Origin: Acidobacteriota bacterium
GTDB lineage: Bacteria > Acidobacteriota > Terriglobia > Acidiferrales > UBA7541
Reading direction: 5' to 3'
Assembly: GCA_003224085.1 (NCBI GenBank)
Contig: QHYK01000048.1
Location: 1 to 64,000 of the forward strand
DNA: 64,000 nt
Below are positions 28,392 through 39,222 of the stretch, piece by piece. The notes beneath the pieces were generated by a model. The model worked only from the letters and a program-made list of their open reading frames with translations, was not told the origin of the DNA and did not search any database. The position numbers and the translations under genes were made by a program. How positions within the stretch are numbered: position 1 is the first letter of the stretch; each line of letters opens with the position of its first letter.

Positions 28392-29927
28392 CTAGGCCTG
28401 ATTTGCCAGCCGCAATGTGCTTCGCTTCCGTCCGTAGTTGTAGTAAATCACAAGTCCAATCGCCATCCATACGAAGAAGCGGATCCAATTCATGATGGGC
28501 AAACCGGCCATGAGCAGGACGCAAGTGAGAATCGTCAGGATTGGGGCGATGGGTCCTCCAGGAGCGCGAAAGGCGCGCTGGCGATCCGGTTCGCGGTAAC
28601 GGAGAATCAAGACGCCGCTGGCAACCAAAGCGAACGCGAAAAGAGTGCCGATGTTCGAGAGGTCGGCAAATGTTCCGATGTCGAGAAGGCCCGCGGGAAT
28701 TCCAACAACAAAGCCGGCCACCCAGGTGGAGAAATCCGGCGTTCTGAAACGTGGATGAACGCGGCTGAAAATTCTTGGAAATAGGCCGTCGCGGGACATG
28801 GCGAACCACACGCGCGCCTGGCCAATTTGGAAGACGAGCAACGACGAGATCATGCCCATCAAGGCGCCAATCAGCACGATCAGCCGCACACCGGAGATGT
28901 GCAGCCGCTTGAGCGTATTCACAACCGGCGCAGCATCGTCCATCAGTGTATCCCAGCGCACGAGCCCCGTGAGCACGACCACAACAGCGACATACAGGAG
29001 TGTGCAAACCACCAGCGTCGCGATGATGCCAATCGGCAAATCGCGCTGCGGGCGATTGCACTCCTCCGCTGCTGTTGAAACCGAGTCAAAGCCGATGTAG
29101 GTGAAGAAAACAATCGATCCGCCGGTCAAAATTCCGGGCCAGCCATGGGGCGCGAAGGGATGCCAGTTAGCAGGATGAATAAAACGCGATGCGAAGCTCA
29201 CGAACACGAGGATGGCGATAATTTTGGTCAGCACCATCACGTTGTTGGTCTCAGCCGACTCACGGATCCCGCGCACCAGGAGGACTGTAAGCAGCATCAC
29301 GATAATGAAGGCTGGCCAGTTGAAGCCGAAATGCCATCCCGGCGGGTACAGCATGTTGCCTTCCAGATCGGATAGCCCGCTGGGGAGATAAGCCGGCGAA
29401 ATCCATCGCGGATTGGGGTGCACGGCGAACCAATCCAGCAAGTTAACGACATGCTGGGAAAAACCCACGCTGACCGCCATGTTGCTGACGGCGTACTCAA
29501 GAATCAGGTCCCATCCGATAATCCAGGCGGTGAGTTCGCCCATCGTGGCATAGGTGTAGGTATAGGCACTGCCGGCAATCGGAATCATGGCCGCAAGCTC
29601 GGCGTAGCAGACGGAGGCGAATCCGCAGGCGATGGCCACGAGAATAAACGAGAGGGCGATCGCAGGCCCTGCTCCTGGACGGCCGAAAGAGGCCGAATGG
29701 TGGATGACATACTCGAGAAGTGGAGCGTTCAGAATTGATGAGGCTTGAAACTTTTGCCCGGCGATTGCGGTACCGACGATGGTGAAAATTCCCGATCCGA
29801 TGACCGCCCCGATGCCGAGCGACGTCAAGCTTAGCAAGCCGAGAGACTTTTTTAATCGGATTTCAGCATTCTCAGAGTCGGCCAAGAGCTGGTCAATGCT
29901 CTTACAGCGGAAAAGTTGTGAGGTCAA
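28392..29927 (-). CDS. amino acid permease (APC superfamily, cationic amino acid transporter-like)
   Basis: LTSLGIGAVIGSGIFTIVGTA, FFTYIGFDSVSTAAEECNRPQRDLPIGI. Confidence 0.92.
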   Translation of the reverse strand: MTSQLFRCKSIDQLLADSENAEIRLKKSLGLLSLTSLGIGAVIGSGIFTIVGTAIAGQKFQASSILNAPLLEYVIHHSASFGRPGAGPAIALSFILVAIACGFASVCYAELAAMIPIAGSAYTYTYATMGELTAWIIGWDLILEYAVSNMAVSVGFSQHVVNLLDWFAVHPNPRWISPAYLPSGLSDLEGNMLYPPGWHFGFNWPAFIIVMLLTVLLVRGIRESAETNNVMVLTKIIAILVFVSFASRFIHPANWHPFAPHGWPGILTGGSIVFFTYIGFDSVSTAAEECNRPQRDLPIGIIATLVVCTLLYVAVVVVLTGLVRWDTLMDDAAPVVNTLKRLHISGVRLIVLIGALMGMISSLLVFQIGQARVWFAMSRDGLFPRIFSRVHPRFRTPDFSTWVAGFVVGIPAGLLDIGTFADLSNIGTLFAFALVASGVLILRYREPDRQRAFRAPGGPIAPILTILTCVLLMAGLPIMNWIRFFVWMAIGLVIYYNYGRKRSTLRLANQA

Positions 29928-30073
29928 TCATCTTCTCCGATCGCGCCCCTGAAACGCGGCGGGGTCAAATCACGCAAATTCTGCAATGAGGGATAAGAAC
30001 GGGCCTCAATGTACCCTGAGATGCTCTGTCGCGCAACCCGTGGCGGACTTTGGTTGTCGCAAAATTGCGTGCG

Positions 30074-32341
30074 CTAGGCCTGCTCCAACTGCGCATAGCG
30101 CTCGATGAATTTTTTTGTGCCGCGCCCGGGAAAGCTCACGGAAACACGGCGATCTTCGTCGTCTCCTTCGACGCCCACAATCGTTCCGACACCGTAGCTC
30201 GGATGCCGCACTCGTCGCCCGAGCATGGGATTTGCGTCGCCTCCGCGTTTTGCGGCCGGGGGGCCAAACGAGCCTGAACTCGCAGCTCTGCGCGGAGCGG
30301 CCGCCGGTTTTTGCTCACGGCGAACACGCCGCAGAAATTCTTCCGGAGAATACGAGTATTCCGGATCAGGCTCGTAGCGGCGTGTCTCGCCGATCTCCGC
30401 CATGGAGCCGCGGACAGTCTCCACCAATTCGCCCGGAATTTCCGACAAGAAACGCGAGGGCAGGGAAGCGCGTAATTGCTGTTCATTGCCAAAAATTCGC
30501 CGATAGACGGCGCGAGTGAGGGTCAGCGACTTTCGTGCCCGTGTCATCCCCACGTAAACGAGACGGCGCTCCTCTTCGATTCCTTTCTCTTTTTCCTCCT
30601 TAATGGAACGTGTATGCGGACAGATGCCTTCTTCCATACCGGTGAGAAAGACGTGGTCAAACTCCAGCCCCTTGGTGCTATGCAAGGTGATCAGCGTGAC
30701 GCCGGGCTTGCCATCATATTGGTCGGCGTCGCTCACGAGCCACGCGGCATCGAGGAAATCGGTGAACGATTCCCCCGCGTCCATGCTCTCCGCGCCGGCT
30801 CGCGTGAGCTCTTCCAGGTTTTCCATTCGAGCGACGTCTTCCGCCGTATTGCGGTCCTTCAGCATGTCCATGTATCCGGATTCTTCCAGAACGAAGCGCA
30901 AGAATTCTGCCGGTTCCTTTGTGGAAAGCGACTCCTGAAGCTTGCGAATGAGTTCCTGGAACGCCCGCAGAGGCGCAACGGCGCGGCCGGTCGTGCCGCC
31001 GGCGACGATCTTTTCAATGGCATTCCACAAAGGTGTTTGGTCGGTCCGCGCAGTTTCGCGCATCGCATCCACAGTTGTCTTCCCGATGCCACGCGGCGGC
31101 AGGTTGAGAACGCGCAATAGCGAAATATCGTCTTCCGGGTGCATAGCCAGGCGCACGTAGGCCAGCGCGTCTCGTATCTCAGCCCGCTTGTAGAAGCTAA
31201 ACCCGCCTACAAGTCGGTACCGGATCCCGCGTCGGCGAAGTGCTTCTTCAAACGACCGTGATTGCGCTATGGTCCTGTACTCAACTGCGCAAGTCTGTTG
31301 TGAATCGTCGTCCAGGATTTTCTGAAGTTCCGCCGCAACGTACTCGGCTTCTGCTTGAGCATCCCGGGCCTCGAAATACCTTAGCTTTGAGCCGCCCCCC
31401 TTTTCCGCGCTGAGGGACTTGTGCAAGTGCTCCGTATTGTTTGCTACGACGGCACGCGCTGCATCAAGGATTTGTTGGGAGGAGCGATAGTTGCGCTCCA
31501 GCTTAATGATTCGCGCAGCCGGAAAATCACGCGAAAAACTCAGCAGGATGGATACGTCGGCCCCACGCCAGGCATAGATGGACTGGTCTTCGTCCCCCAC
31601 AACGCAAATATTTTGCCTCGTCCCGGTGAGAAGACGCATGAGTTCGTACTGTACGCGGTTGGTGTCCTGATATTCGTCGACATGGATGTATTGAAAGCGC
31701 GCCTGCCACTTGTCGCGCGTGGCGGACGATTCTCGCAGCAACCGAGCGGACCGCAGCAACAGGTCATCGAAGTCCAGAGCATTGCTGTCGTGCAGAGCCT
31801 TTTCGTAAGCGCTAAAAATCTCAGCTGTCCGGCGGCCTTCCTCCGTGAATGCTCCTGCACGGACCTGCTCTGGCGTCTGCCCATGATTTTTTGCGTAACT
31901 GATGCGGCTCAGCACATTCCGCGGAGTCAAATTCTCCGCTTCAATCTGCAGCTTGGCCATGGCCAGCTTCACCGCCGCAACCTGATCGTCGTCGTCGTAG
32001 ATGGCGAAGTCGCGCGGCAAACCGGCCGCCGGAGCTTCGCGCCTCAAAAGCCGCGCGCAAAGCGAATGGAACGTGGAAACCCAAGGTTGCCCCGGCGGAA
32101 CTCCAGCGCGCAGCAGCAAATCCGTCACGCGGTTGCGCATCTCTTCCGCCGCTTTATTGGTGAAGGTTAAGGCCAGGATCGATTCGCCGGCGGATATTCC
32201 CTTGGCAATCAGGTTTGCCATCCGATAGATAATGGCGCGCGTCTTGCCCGTCCCCGCGCCTGCGAGGATCAATACCGGGCCTTCCAGCGTTTCTACAGCT
32301 TGGCGTTGTTCGGGGTTCAATTCTTCGAGAAGTTTAAGCAT
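30074..32341 (-). CDS. pcrA: UvrD/PcrA-type ATP-dependent DNA helicase
   Basis: LNPEQRQAVETLEGPVLILAGAGTGKTRAI (Walker A), DEYQDTNRVQYELM, VTLITLHSTKGLEFDHVFLTGMEEG, RLVYVGMTRARKSL. Confidence 0.95.
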   Translation of the reverse strand: MLKLLEELNPEQRQAVETLEGPVLILAGAGTGKTRAIIYRMANLIAKGISAGESILALTFTNKAAEEMRNRVTDLLLRAGVPPGQPWVSTFHSLCARLLRREAPAAGLPRDFAIYDDDDQVAAVKLAMAKLQIEAENLTPRNVLSRISYAKNHGQTPEQVRAGAFTEEGRRTAEIFSAYEKALHDSNALDFDDLLLRSARLLRESSATRDKWQARFQYIHVDEYQDTNRVQYELMRLLTGTRQNICVVGDEDQSIYAWRGADVSILLSFSRDFPAARIIKLERNYRSSQQILDAARAVVANNTEHLHKSLSAEKGGGSKLRYFEARDAQAEAEYVAAELQKILDDDSQQTCAVEYRTIAQSRSFEEALRRRGIRYRLVGGFSFYKRAEIRDALAYVRLAMHPEDDISLLRVLNLPPRGIGKTTVDAMRETARTDQTPLWNAIEKIVAGGTTGRAVAPLRAFQELIRKLQESLSTKEPAEFLRFVLEESGYMDMLKDRNTAEDVARMENLEELTRAGAESMDAGESFTDFLDAAWLVSDADQYDGKPGVTLITLHSTKGLEFDHVFLTGMEEGICPHTRSIKEEKEKGIEEERRLVYVGMTRARKSLTLTRAVYRRIFGNEQQLRASLPSRFLSEIPGELVETVRGSMAEIGETRRYEPDPEYSYSPEEFLRRVRREQKPAAAPRRAASSGSFGPPAAKRGGDANPMLGRRVRHPSYGVGTIVGVEGDDEDRRVSVSFPGRGTKKFIERYAQLEQA

Positions 32342-32470
32342 GGGTTCGTGGCGTCAGGAAAAAGTGGCACACGACATGGTAGCTGACCGCGAAGATGTGC
32401 GCAAACGGGCGTTCGCGGTTAGTAATTTCAGTTGCGTGAAGAAAATTCCTTGGATAGCGCCCGTTAGAAT

Positions 32471-33136
32471 TTAGTGTCCACCGGCTTGGCTCAAATCAAT
32501 CTCGAAGTACAGCAACTCGCGATTCTTTTCGAGCGCCACGACTTCAGGAACGTACAGGTGGGCGCTGCCCAGAAGATCGAATTGGCTTCGTACGTCGAAA
32601 TAGAGCAGCCCCCGAACGGTACTATGCGGTGCGATGATACCGGCCTTCACACCCGCGTCTCGCAGCTCTTGTTGGACCTCTACCCATTTTTTGTCATGCC
32701 CTACCTTGGGCCCGCCTAGGGGGATCGGGAACCGCCTACGGGTCACATCTTTTGTCGCTGGTTTCTGAATCACGTCGGCGGCCTCTTCCGAAGTCAAAGG
32801 ATTCAAAGCCTGCCGATCATCTTCCGACAGCGTGACGTTCAGCCGAATTCGCTCCAGGTTCACTTTCAGGCTGTCGTCCGAATCGTTCCGAAACGTTACT
32901 TGCACGGCCACAATCCCCGCCGCGTATGGCGATTTCTTATGAAATTTTTCCTTGTACAGGGCGGGGTTGGTCCACGGTTGCGCGGAAATCGTCATGCCCT
33001 CGTGCGATTCGAGCGCGGAAGTCTTAAGGGAAGCTTCCTGCTGCGCTGCAGTTCTTCCGCTCCCTGCGTGCAAGACCGGCAAAACTAGGAGGAAAGGGGT
33101 TAGCCTTCGGGCCGGGTTATAATAGACTTTTGTCAT
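32471..33136 (-). CDS. hypothetical exported protein
   Basis: Likely start at MTKVYYNPARRLTPFLLVLPVLHAGSG (signal-like); tracked ORF extends upstream to 33226; divergent from waaA. Confidence 0.6.
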   Translation of the reverse strand: MTKVYYNPARRLTPFLLVLPVLHAGSGRTAAQQEASLKTSALESHEGMTISAQPWTNPALYKEKFHKKSPYAAGIVAVQVTFRNDSDDSLKVNLERIRLNVTLSEDDRQALNPLTSEEAADVIQKPATKDVTRRRFPIPLGGPKVGHDKKWVEVQQELRDAGVKAGIIAPHSTVRGLLYFDVRSQFDLLGSAHLYVPEVVALEKNRELLYFEIDLSQAGGH

Positions 33137-33231
33137 ATTGACGCCTTCGATTCCTGAGGGATACGCAGGGTTGCCCTGCGCTGTGCGCCCGCGCGCTGTC
33201 GCCGGGGCACAGACTAACGGAGCCACGCTTA

Positions 33232-34602
33232 GTGTATTTTATCTATAGTCTGCTCATGGGCCTCGCGGCTCTTCTGCTCGCGCCTTACTGGCTGGTGAAG
33301 GGGTTGCGCCACGGCAAGTATTTGTCCAACTTGAAAGAGCGCTTGGGGTTTTCCTTTCCGTCGCTGGCTAGACTTCCGGCGGAGCACGCCGGCGCCATCT
33401 GGATTCATGCCGTCAGCGTCGGCGAAGTGCTGTCCGGGGTAACCTTGGCGAGGCAGTTGAAGTCCGACTATCCGGAGCGGCCTCTCATCCTTTCCACAAC
33501 CACGAGCACGGGGCAGGCCCTGGCCCGCGAGCGGTTGCCTTTTGCTGATGCCGTTATTTATTTTCCACTTGATTGGAGGTTTTGCGTTTGCCGCGCTTTG
33601 GACGCCGTGCGACCATCACTCGTCATCGTACTGGAAACGGAAATCTGGCCGAATTTTCTGCGGGAGGCGGGGAAGCGGAAAATTACCATCCTCTTTGTCA
33701 GCGGACGCATTTCCGACCGTTCCTTTGCGCGATATCAGAATTTTTTTGGTGCCTTTGGTTTTTTTCTGCGGCCGCTTCTGAAGGACGCCCTTTCTCATGC
33801 GAGCGCATTCCTGATGCAGGGCGAAAAGGACGCCGAACGGATTCGCGCGCTGGGGGCGCCCGCCGAGCGCGTCATGGCCAGCGGTAATTTGAAATATGAC
33901 TCAGAGCTTCCTTCACCAACGCCGCTCTCGAATTGGCTGGAAGAGGAGTTGAAGCGAAGCGGCCGCTCGCCCGTCATCGTGGCGGGAAGTGTGGTCGCCA
34001 CCGAAGAACCTCTCGCGCTGATTGCGTTTGGAACGCTCCAGGGCGAATACCGCAACGCATTCCTGGTTCTCGCCCCGCGAAAGCCGGAACAATTTGCCGC
34101 TGCCGCGGAGTTCATTGACGAATCGCATCGCAAATTTATCCGGCGCTCGGAGTTGCCGATCCCAGGTCCCGCGCAAGCGGCTGTGCGAGGCAACGGTTCA
34201 GGCTCTGCCGCAATTCCCGATAATGCGACGGTTCTGCTTCTCGATAGCATCGGCGAGTTGGCCTCGCTCTACCGTTTGGCGGACGGCGCGTTTGTGGGAG
34301 GCTCTCTCGTCCCTTCCGGCGGCCACAACATTTTGGAACCGGCGGCGTTCGGGAAAGTTCCTGTTTTTGGCCCGTCGATGGAAAATTTTGCAGAAATCGC
34401 TTCGCGCTTTGTTTCATCAGGCGCCGCGATTCAAGTCGAAAGCCCGGAAGACGTTGGCGTGGCATGGATAGAGTTGTTTCGCAATCCAGCGCACATGAGA
34501 AAGATGGCAGAAACCGCGCGCCACTTGGTGGAAAGCTCGCGCGGCGCGACTTCCCGTGCGCTCGCACAAATTGCCTCTCATCTCCATGGTGCCGTGCGAT
34601 GA
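33232..34602 (+). CDS. waaA: 3-deoxy-D-manno-octulosonic acid (Kdo) transferase
   Basis: GAIWIHAVSVGEVLSG, LILSTTTSTGQALA, FVGGSLVPSGGHNILEPAAFGKVPVFGP; GTG start. Confidence 0.95.
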   Translation: MYFIYSLLMGLAALLLAPYWLVKGLRHGKYLSNLKERLGFSFPSLARLPAEHAGAIWIHAVSVGEVLSGVTLARQLKSDYPERPLILSTTTSTGQALARERLPFADAVIYFPLDWRFCVCRALDAVRPSLVIVLETEIWPNFLREAGKRKITILFVSGRISDRSFARYQNFFGAFGFFLRPLLKDALSHASAFLMQGEKDAERIRALGAPAERVMASGNLKYDSELPSPTPLSNWLEEELKRSGRSPVIVAGSVVATEEPLALIAFGTLQGEYRNAFLVLAPRKPEQFAAAAEFIDESHRKFIRRSELPIPGPAQAAVRGNGSGSAAIPDNATVLLLDSIGELASLYRLADGAFVGGSLVPSGGHNILEPAAFGKVPVFGPSMENFAEIASRFVSSGAAIQVESPEDVGVAWIELFRNPAHMRKMAETARHLVESSRGATSRALAQIASHLHGAVR

Positions 34603-35606
34603 ATCTACCTCCGGCCGTGCGCGCTCTTCTGTGGCCGCTTTCTCTTCTCTACGGCGTTGTTGCGCTCGCGCGTGTCTGGATGTACCAAAACGGCTGGCTC
34701 AAGCAAAAGCGCCTGAAAGCGACGGTCATCAGTGTTGGCAACCTGACTGTGGGCGGCACCGGCAAGACCCCCATGGTGATTTGGCTGGCTGAGAAGTTTC
34801 TTGCGGCGGGGAAGCGTGTGGCGGTTCTTAGCCGCGGATATCGCGGCTCGAACGGCACCAGCGACGAAATCGAATTGATGAAGTTCCGGCTACAGAATCG
34901 CGTTGCCTTCGGCGTTGGCAAGAACCGCTTCGCGGAAGGCCAGCGGCTGGAAGCGCGGCAGCCCGTTGACATTTTACTTCTCGATGACGGCTTTCAGCAT
35001 CTGCAACTGGCGCGCGATTTGGATATTCTTTTGATGGATGCATCTTGTCCGCTGAATGGCGAACGCTTGCTTCCGGCGGGCCGGCTTCGTGAGCCGCTTT
35101 CGGCGATGAGCCGCGCAAACGTCATCGTTCTTACGCGCACCGAGGCCGCTCCGGGTGCCCACGAAGCCATTGAAAAGCTTTCTCAGTTTCCCGTCTTTGC
35201 CGCCGCGACCCGCTTAATAGGATTCCGGCGTTATGGTGCGGGCATCCAGCTCCAACCGGCTCAGGAAATCGGCGGCGGCCCGTTTTTTGCCTTTTGCGGG
35301 CTGGGCAATCCCGAGGCCTTCTTCCGGGATCTTCAAGCGTGGGGACTCGCAATTTGTGGCCGCACTGTCTTTCCCGATCATCACCGTTACACGGCGCGAG
35401 ACCTGTTGAGAATCACGCAAGCGGGAAGAAATACTGGCGCCGAGGCATTTATCACCACAGAAAAGGACGCGCAAAATCTTTCTGGATTGAAATTTGATGG
35501 GGCTCCCTTATACATTTCTGTAATTGAAATGGCGCTCAGTCCGGAAGCCGACTTCCGCAATATTCTTGACCGCGTGCTCAAGGAAAAGATGGGTGCCGCA
35601 GCGTGA
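34599..35606 (+). CDS. lpxK: tetraacyldisaccharide 4'-kinase
   Basis: TVISVGNLTVGGTGKTPMVIWLA, LLLDDGFQHLQLARDLDILLMDA, FCGLGNPEAFFRDL, FPDHHRYTARDL; start chosen at ATG 34599, overlapping the waaA stop. Confidence 0.95.
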   Translation: MNLPPAVRALLWPLSLLYGVVALARVWMYQNGWLKQKRLKATVISVGNLTVGGTGKTPMVIWLAEKFLAAGKRVAVLSRGYRGSNGTSDEIELMKFRLQNRVAFGVGKNRFAEGQRLEARQPVDILLLDDGFQHLQLARDLDILLMDASCPLNGERLLPAGRLREPLSAMSRANVIVLTRTEAAPGAHEAIEKLSQFPVFAAATRLIGFRRYGAGIQLQPAQEIGGGPFFAFCGLGNPEAFFRDLQAWGLAICGRTVFPDHHRYTARDLLRITQAGRNTGAEAFITTEKDAQNLSGLKFDGAPLYISVIEMALSPEADFRNILDRVLKEKMGAAA

Positions 35607-36649
35607 AAATCCTTGTCCGCGCGACGAATTGGGTGGGCGACGCGATCATGGCCTTGCCTGCGCTCCGAGCGTTGCGTGGCCGCTTTCCAGGGGCGGAAAT
35701 CGCCATTCTCGCGCGTCCCTATGTGGCGTATATCTACGGCGACCAGCAGGTTTGTAATCAACTCATCCCTTATGATTCTCAGAAAAAGCATGCCGGAGTG
35801 TGGGGCCGCGAGCGCCTGGCCGCGGAATTGCGCGCTCTGAGATTTGACGTTGCTGTTCTGCTGCAAAATGCCTTTGACGCCGCCTGGCTGGCGTGGCGCG
35901 CCGGCGTCCCCGAGCGCATCGGCTACTCGCGCGATGGGCGCAGCTTTCTTCTGACGAAAGCCATCACCGTTCCCAAGCCAGGCGAAATTCCGCCTCACGA
36001 AAAATTTTATTACCTCGAACTTCTTCGCCGCGCTGGCTGGATCGATTCGCTCCCCGACGAATCTTTCATAGAGTTGAACGTATCGGAACAAAAGAAACGC
36101 CAGGCAGCTGAGTTTCTGGTTCAATCCGGCGCACGCCCTGGTTCCCTACGCGTGGCCATCGGCGCTGGTGCCTCCTACGGCTCGGCAAAGTGCTGGCCGC
36201 CACCGCGATTTGCCGAACTTGCGAATCGCCTTCAGGCGCAAACGGATGCGGATGTGATCCTTTTCGGAGCCGCCACCGAGGCGGCCGTCACGCGTGCCAT
36301 CTCTTCAGAGCTGCGCCGGCCTCCCGTCGATCTCACGGAGAAAACCGCGATTGACGATCTTCCGGCGCTACTCTCCCAGTGTCATCTTTTCATCGGGAAC
36401 GATTCTGGAGCGATGCACGTTGCTGCGGCTGTGGGTTTGCCTGTGGTGGCTCTGTTTGGTCCGACCGATCCCTTCGGCACCGCTCCCGTAACGCCGCATT
36501 GCACCATCGTTCGGCAAAAGCCATATTGCAGTCCCTGTTTTCTCCGCCATTGCCCGACCGACCATCGCTGCATGCGCGCCATCACGCCTGATATGGTGGA
36601 GGCTGCCGCAAACCCCTGGCTCCCAGGAGTAAAGACGCAGCGTGCTTGA
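35603..36649 (+). CDS. waaF: ADP-heptose--LPS heptosyltransferase II
   Basis: KILVRATNWVGDAIMALPALRALRGRFPGAEIAIL, FIGNDSGAMHVAAAVGLPVVALFGPTDP. Confidence 0.94.
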   Translation: MKILVRATNWVGDAIMALPALRALRGRFPGAEIAILARPYVAYIYGDQQVCNQLIPYDSQKKHAGVWGRERLAAELRALRFDVAVLLQNAFDAAWLAWRAGVPERIGYSRDGRSFLLTKAITVPKPGEIPPHEKFYYLELLRRAGWIDSLPDESFIELNVSEQKKRQAAEFLVQSGARPGSLRVAIGAGASYGSAKCWPPPRFAELANRLQAQTDADVILFGAATEAAVTRAISSELRRPPVDLTEKTAIDDLPALLSQCHLFIGNDSGAMHVAAAVGLPVVALFGPTDPFGTAPVTPHCTIVRQKPYCSPCFLRHCPTDHRCMRAITPDMVEAAANPWLPGVKTQRA

Positions 36650-37718
36650 GGCAACCGCGATGAAGCGCCCGCCCGCCAACAAAACAGTCTCGCCTTCCGT
36701 GGATCTTCGTGACCTCGCCGAGTGCGTAGAGAAATTTCCGGGGAAAACCGTCGTTCTCCTGGGCGATTTCGTTGCGGATGAGTTTCGCTTCGGAGACATT
36801 TCGCGTGTTTCCCGTGAAGCGCCGGTTCTCATCCTGAAGCACCGCGAGACGCAAGTAGTTCCGGGCGGAGGCGCCAACGCCGCCAACAATCTCTCCACCC
36901 TTGGCGCTAACGTTTTCCCCATCGCCGTCGTTGGCGACGACGCCGCTGGCGACGCCCTTCTCCAGTATTTCCGTCAGCAGCGTGTGAACACGAGCGGTAT
37001 CTTTCGAGTAAAGGGCCGGCCCACTCCGACCAAGACGCGGTTTCTTGCTGGCTGGGCGCACACCGTCGCGCAGCAAGTTCTTCGCTTTGACTACGAATCA
37101 CAAGCGCCTCTCCCCGAAGTTATTCACCGCAAGATCCAGCAAAAGCTCGCGGTTAACCTGAGGCGCGCTGACGCTCTCGCTGTCTCAGATTACGGATTCG
37201 GCGTGGCCACTCCGGAACTTGTCCGCCAAGCGACAGGGAAGCTCAGAAAGCCGGTGCCTGTCACACTCGACGCGCGCTACAAGCTTCACAGCTATGCCAA
37301 ATCTGGCATCCTATCGGCCACGCCCAACGAGGCAGAACTGGAAGACGAGCATCACACCAGAATTGGCTCGGATGCTGACGAACTGGCGAGGGCGGGCCGC
37401 GCCACCCTCTCCAGCATGAAGTTGCAAGCGCTTCTGGTAACTCGCGGCAGGCACGGCGCAGCTCTGTTTGAGGCCGGCGACCGGCTCACGCACATCCCGG
37501 TGCACGGTTCCGACCAAGCCGTTGACGTCACCGGCGCGGGTGACACAGTCCTTGCGGCCTACACTCTGGCCCTCGCCTGCGGCGCTTCGCCTCTCGAAGC
37601 AGCGCAGATCGCCAACATCGCTGGTGGCCTGGTGGTCATGAAACGAGGCACCGCCACGGTCTCGCGGCAGGAACTTCTTGACGCCATTCGCAGCGAGATG
37701 TCCGGGGCGTCTTCCTGA
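36642..37718 (+). CDS. D-glycero-beta-D-manno-heptose-7-phosphate kinase (RfaE1/HldA-like PfkB family)
   Basis: VVPGGGANAANNLSTLGANVFPIAVVGDD, AVDVTGAGDTVLAAYTLALACG; alternative ATG at 36660. Confidence 0.9.
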   Translation: MLEATAMKRPPANKTVSPSVDLRDLAECVEKFPGKTVVLLGDFVADEFRFGDISRVSREAPVLILKHRETQVVPGGGANAANNLSTLGANVFPIAVVGDDAAGDALLQYFRQQRVNTSGIFRVKGRPTPTKTRFLAGWAHTVAQQVLRFDYESQAPLPEVIHRKIQQKLAVNLRRADALAVSDYGFGVATPELVRQATGKLRKPVPVTLDARYKLHSYAKSGILSATPNEAELEDEHHTRIGSDADELARAGRATLSSMKLQALLVTRGRHGAALFEAGDRLTHIPVHGSDQAVDVTGAGDTVLAAYTLALACGASPLEAAQIANIAGGLVVMKRGTATVSRQELLDAIRSEMSGASS

Positions 37719-37721
37719 ATC

Positions 37722-38213
37722 ATGCGCGAAGCTGCCAGAAAGATCCTTTCTCGCGACGTGCTCCAGCGCAAACTCGCGGAGCACAAGCGCGCCGGCCAGC
37801 GCATCGTCTTTGCCAACGGATGCTTCGATGTGCTGCACGTTGGCCACATCCGCTATCTCAAAGGCGCGCGGCGTGAAGGCCACATTCTCGTCGTCGGCGT
37901 CAACGCTGATTCCAGCGTGGGCGCCTTGAAAGGGCCTGGCCGGCCCGTGCTTGACGAAAACGCTCGCGCGCTGCTCGTTGCGGCGCTCCGTCCCGTCGAT
38001 TATGTCGTGCTTTTTTCCGAAGCCACCGTGGAGAAATTGCTCGAGGAATTCCTGCCCGACGTTCACGCGAAGGGTACCGACTACACGGCGGAAACTGTTC
38101 CGGAGCGCGCCACCGCCGCGCGGCTCGGCATTCGCTTTGCCATGGTGGGCGATCCCAAGAATCACTCCACTCGATCCCTCTTCGATTCCATTCGCAAGGC
38201 AGCGCATGACTGA
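37722..38213 (+). CDS. D-glycero-beta-D-manno-heptose 1-phosphate adenylyltransferase (RfaE2/HldE C-terminal type)
   Basis: RIVFANGCFDVLHVGHIRYLKGARREGHILVVGVN nucleotidyltransferase signature. Confidence 0.92.
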   Translation: MREAARKILSRDVLQRKLAEHKRAGQRIVFANGCFDVLHVGHIRYLKGARREGHILVVGVNADSSVGALKGPGRPVLDENARALLVAALRPVDYVVLFSEATVEKLLEEFLPDVHAKGTDYTAETVPERATAARLGIRFAMVGDPKNHSTRSLFDSIRKAAHD

Positions 38214-39222
38214 GCCGCGCTTCCTCGTGGTGCGCCTCGGCTCGCTCGGAGATATTGTCCATACATTTCCCGCTGTTGCGGCATTGCGCGAGTCTTTTCC
38301 CAAGGCCGAAATCGTTTGGCTGACCCATCCTCGCTGGAAAGCGCTGGTCGGGAGCAGCGAGCTGCCCACCGAGACTTGGGAGGTTGAGACGCGCGCTTTC
38401 GGCCCCGTCCGCGACATCCTTGCCCGCATTCGAAACAAGCAATTCACGGCGGCAATCGACTATCAGGGCCTTTGGAAATCCGCGACACTGCCTTTTCTCG
38501 GACGTGTGCCGCGCCGCATCGGATTTTCCGCGCACTCGATTCGTGAATTTGGAGTGCCCCTTCTTTACACCGAGGGCATTCGAACCACGCAGGCTCACAT
38601 TGCCGACCAGAACGGCGAGCTTACCCTGCGCGCCGGCGCCCGGAACGGCGTTGGCCCCTTCTCGCTTTCCGTGCCTTCATCGCAGGAAGAGTCCGCGATG
38701 CAGTTCCTGCAAAATCTGAATATTGACCGCTACCTTGTCCTGAGTCCCGCTGGTGGCTGGCGTTCGAAATGCTGGCCTCCTGAGCGCTACGGCCGACTTT
38801 GTAAGCAAATCCGTGAAAATCTCGGATGGCCCTGCATCTTGAATCAGGGGCCGGGCGACGAGGACTGCATCGCCGCCGTCAAAGCGGCAAGCGGTGACGC
38901 TGTGCCCATTGCTTGCAAGAGTTCCCTTCACCAACTAATGGTTTTATTGCGCAACGCACTCTGCGTCGTCGGCGGCGACACCGGCCCCTTGCATCTTGCC
39001 GTAGCGCTAGGGACGCCCGTCGTCGCGCTTTTTGGCCCGACGGATCCCGCGCGCAATGGTCCCTATCGACCGTGTGCGGATTCCGCAAGAGACATCGTTC
39101 TGCGCAGCTCCAATGCAACGACGAGTTACAAGCGACGGGATCAGCCCGATCCTTCCTTGCTGCAACTCGAAGTCGCAGCCGTTTTTGACGCGGTTCGCTG
39201 TCAAGTCGAGGCGCGCCGATGA
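38207..39222 (+). CDS. LPS heptosyltransferase (WaaC-like)
   Basis: MTEPRFLVVRLGSLGDIVHTFPAVAALRESFPKAEIVWL, VVGGDTGPLHLAVALGTPVVALFGPTDPARNGPY. Confidence 0.92.
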